61,898 bases of DNA, from NCBI GenBank assembly GCA_001179505.1, contig CDMY01000954.1:171707-233604 (forward strand). The letters are read 5' to 3'. This DNA is from Vitrella brassicaformis (lineage: Eukaryota > Sar > Vitrellaceae). Under the pieces are notes generated by a model that ran no database searches, had not been told where the DNA came from, and saw only the letters and a program-made list of their open reading frames with translations. Positions 59,343 through 61,898 of the stretch are shown here, piece after piece; position 1 is the first letter of the stretch, and every line of letters starts with the position of its first letter. A program made the position numbers and the translations under genes.

Positions 59343-59653
59343 CTGACTGGCTCTGACTCACTCTTACTGATTGATGTGTGGTGTGAATAGAACTGACCGA
59401 CCATACCGTATGTGTATCGTATCGATCATCGCCTTCGTGGAATCAATGGATCGGTTGACATGAATGACCTGCATGTCGCGCGTTATTTGACCATGTCATT
59501 CATATTGATGGACAATGAATGATCCATATTGATGATTCAATCCAATCCCCCTAACTGACCAGCAAGCCAAGCAATCTGTGTGTCGGTCAGCGATTCAATC
59601 CGCATCATCCATCACAGTCGGTCTCTCTGTCTTTGGCATCCACGCATTTATGT

Positions 59654-60830
59654 TCAAGTGTTCATGCCGTCGTGTGGCTGCTGCTGCTGCTGCTGCTCTT
59701 GGCTGTCCTCCGTGTCGTCGATGAACGGTATGCTGCCCATGAATGTCTCGACCTGCTTGGTACACACACACACATACACACAACACATACAGAGGTGCAT
59801 CTCCCTCCCCCTCTCAGTGTCCATCATCCTGCTCTTGCCTTCTTGGCTTTGTCACTGTCGAGTGCCGTCTTGTTGATGAGTGTCTCCCTCGCACTCGACT
59901 GCGCGATGGTCTGGAGGCTGCCAAGGTGCAGCAGGCTGTCGATATCGATGGCACGCAGCCCGCCGATGTGAGAGAGGAACCGACACACGAGCGCACCGCT
60001 CGACAGATGGCCATCCAGCAGATGCTGCAGCACGGACTGAGACGGCGGAATGTCGCGAATCACAGAGGGCAGCAACGGCTGACACACACACACACACGCA
60101 GACACATCAGTGGATGGTGGATGTCAATGTGTTGTGCCGTCTTACAGCGGGACTGGCGAGTGAGAGCATCCTCTGTGTGGCGTCGTGCTCATCTCTGACT
60201 GGGATTGGGTTGGGCAGCTTGGCGAGTGGCGTCTCGGCGAGTGCCGTCTGGAATGTGTGAAACTCAGACGCACTCAACAGACACAGCACATACGACCTGA
60301 CAAAGACACACACACTCGACAGACAGACGCGCGGATTCTGTGTATCTCTCTCTGTGTGTGTGTCACTGACGCATTGGTTCCTCTGCACATCTCGGGAGAC
60401 GTGACGCGGGCGATGTTCTTCTCGACGTTGCCAACACTGACACACACACAGTGAGAGAGTGAGACAGGCATCCACGCTGTGTGTGTGTCTCTCTGTGTTA
60501 GTTCACTCCTTCACTTGATGTCGTGTGACGCGACGATGGCGAATCTTATGTCGTATGGATGATCGTCGTTCTTGAGCAGCACAAAGTCACACGCGTTGCC
60601 AGCACCCAACACTGCATCCAACACACAAATCACACACAGACATGGACACGTTGCTTGTCGGTCTAATGTCTCTGCCGTGCACGTGTGTGGTTACCTTTGA
60701 AGGTGTAGTTGAGATTGAGCAGGTTGGTCTTGATCTTGCCGTGCTGTCTGCGTGGCGACACCAGCGCCACACGACCCTGCTGCTGCTGCTGCTGCTGGTC
60801 GGCAGCGACGCCGCCAGTGTCACTCATCAT
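59654..60830 (-). CDS. Hypothetical protein with polyglutamine tracts
   Basis: Six exons (60830-60695, 60611-60515, 60436-60371, 60296-60146, 60078-59839, 59752-59654) close to 262 residues. Gln runs coded by CAG repeats lie at residues ~12-18 and near the C-terminus (about 59677-59697). Between them is a compact region, VLGAGNACDFVLLKNDDHPY and FAIVASHDIKNV, then a helical half with PPSQSVLQHLLDGHLSSGAL and LRAIDIDSLLHLGSLQTIAQ. I do not recognise the family. Intron 5 (59838-59753) needs a GC donor (AAG/GCAAGA), since no GT lies before the next in-frame stop. The C-terminal exon is convergent with the TFIIB-like gene. Confidence 0.55.
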
Positions 60831-61398
60831 CGTTGATTCACGATATGCAGCGTGTGTGAATCAATCAATCAGAAGCGGGAGACAACAAGACTGCAGAGAG
60901 CTGTGACTGTTTGGCAATCCGTGAGAGTTGTACATGTACGTACACGAAAGCATTGTGGCACGATCTACTGCAGTTCATCGTCGCCTTTGTCTTCCTCCTC
61001 CCCTTCCTTTTTGTCCCGCCCCTCTGCACCCTCCCCCTCCCCCTCCCTCTCGCCCTCGCCCTCGCCTCGGTGCGGACAGGCACGCACCCATCCCATGCAC
61101 TCACTCATAGACTACACAGCCCGCCCTCCCGGGCCCTAGCTAGAATGAGCCAGGTGAGGCTCACCTTGCGGGTGCAAACAGAGATCATCGACAGATCATG
61201 GACAGATTATGGACAGATCAAGGTACAGGATGGGTCTACAGCATCTCATGGCATTATTGGACAGGATGGGTGGATCGCATCCTTCTGTGAAACTGCTTCC
61301 TCAAGCTCGCATGTGAGAGAGGGGAGGAAAAAGAAAAGGACAGGACGTAACCGTACGTCCGTATCCGTTGAGGGTTGTCGAAGACTTGTCGGGACAGG
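60831..61398. promoter_or_regulatory. Divergent spacer upstream of cyclin 3
   Basis: Lies between two genes that start in opposite directions. Positions ~61155-61360 resemble, in inverted orientation, the upstream region of cyclin 1 (about 44600-44815), including the spaced ATCATCGACAGATCATGGAC block. A CCCTCT/CCCTCG repeat occurs near 61020-61066. Confidence 0.4.
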
Positions 61399-61898
61399 AT
61401 GCCCAAGGTAATTAATGCGGTATGAAAGGGGCAGCAGGATGTGAATGCATGCGGGCATTGACACATGCGTGTGTGGGTGTGTGTGTTGGCACTGCAGGAT
61501 TCGAACAAACGCGGCGGCACAGGGCCGACGGGTCCCTACTCCAAAGCCAAGGTAGGTACCGCTGACAGGGAGAAGCCAGCCAGGCGTCAAAAGCAAGAAA
61601 GGGGATGGCGGGCACGCAGCAGGTACGATGGATGCATATCCTATATCTCAGGAGCCGCGCAAGTCCCAGTACCAGTTGCGTGGCGGCCGCGGGAGCGACG
61701 AGGCGCTCCTCGGGGGCATCGAGTCCGACCGTCGGGCAAGTCGGGTGGCCAAGGAGCTGCGGCAGCAGGTGCAGGAGCAGGCCCAGAAGGTGCTCAAGGA
61801 GTTGCAGCAGTTCAACGCCAAGGACCGTGACCTGGCGCTGGGCGATGGGGCAGCCCGGCTCAAGTCCCTGGCGCCCGACCTCACCAACCAGGAGATGC
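61399..61898 (+). CDS. Cyclin, copy 3 (5' part only; window ends)
   Basis: Three exons are visible: 61399-61407 (Met-Pro-Lys), 61498-61551 (DSNKRGGTGPTGPYSKAK) and 61652 to the window end (EPRKSQYQLRGGRGSDEALL onward, up to LTNQE). They match exons 1-3 of the two minus-strand cyclins, closest to copy 2 in protein sequence, while the upstream DNA is closer to copy 1. The cyclin box itself would lie beyond the window. The opposite orientation shows that the third copy did not arise by simple tandem duplication. Confidence 0.75.

Overview
The window looks like nuclear DNA of a chromerid or close apicomplexan relative; Vitrella brassicaformis is my best guess, by inference only. Reasons: intron-dense, GC-rich genes on both strands, introns of about 60-120 bp full of TG/CT/CA microsatellites, short and often divergent intergenic spacers, and a CPW-WPC cysteine-rich protein, a family known from Apicomplexa and chromerids. 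There are no bacterial operons, CRISPR arrays, tRNAs or rRNAs that I can see. Two 300-base runs of N mark assembly gaps. Exon structures below were read by hand from GT/GC...AG borders, and in every multi-exon model described as closing, the summed exon length is a multiple of three with no internal stop.

Layout. 350-8401 (+): 17-exon LRR / Cys-rich / multi-pass membrane receptor-like protein. 8402-13025: mostly simple repeats, with one small acidic secreted-type protein. 13026-15281: a divergent pair, a short protein (-) and a TMEM163-like membrane protein (+). 16001-17518 (-): CPW-WPC surface-type protein. 17679-22234 (-): insulysin-like M16 metallopeptidase. 22529-23042 (+): small hypothetical protein. 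23491-29991 (-): a 31-exon gene for a ~1482-residue protein joining an N-terminal beta-rich region, ~840 residues of coiled coil and a C-terminal metacaspase-like caspase fold. 30148-31423 (+): rearranged, inverted partial copy of the CPW-WPC gene. 32558-34746 (-): RING-H2 protein. 35301-37128 (+): zinc alcohol dehydrogenase. 37880-39826 (+): hypothetical protein.

40406-50340 holds a tandem duplication of a ~4.4 kb unit, each carrying a mitotic-type cyclin gene on the minus strand. A third cyclin gene starts on the plus strand at 61399 and runs off the window. Between them lie a GNAT acetyltransferase, the ESCRT-II subunit VPS22/SNF8, a CBS-domain (AMPK-gamma-like) protein, a TFIIB-like factor and a polyglutamine-bearing hypothetical protein.

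The genes do not form one pathway. The items most worth pursuing are the coiled-coil/caspase fusion with an altered catalytic-cysteine motif, the exon-shuffled inverted CPW-WPC copy, the cyclin expansion with oddly identical noncoding flanks, and at least four introns that need a GC donor.
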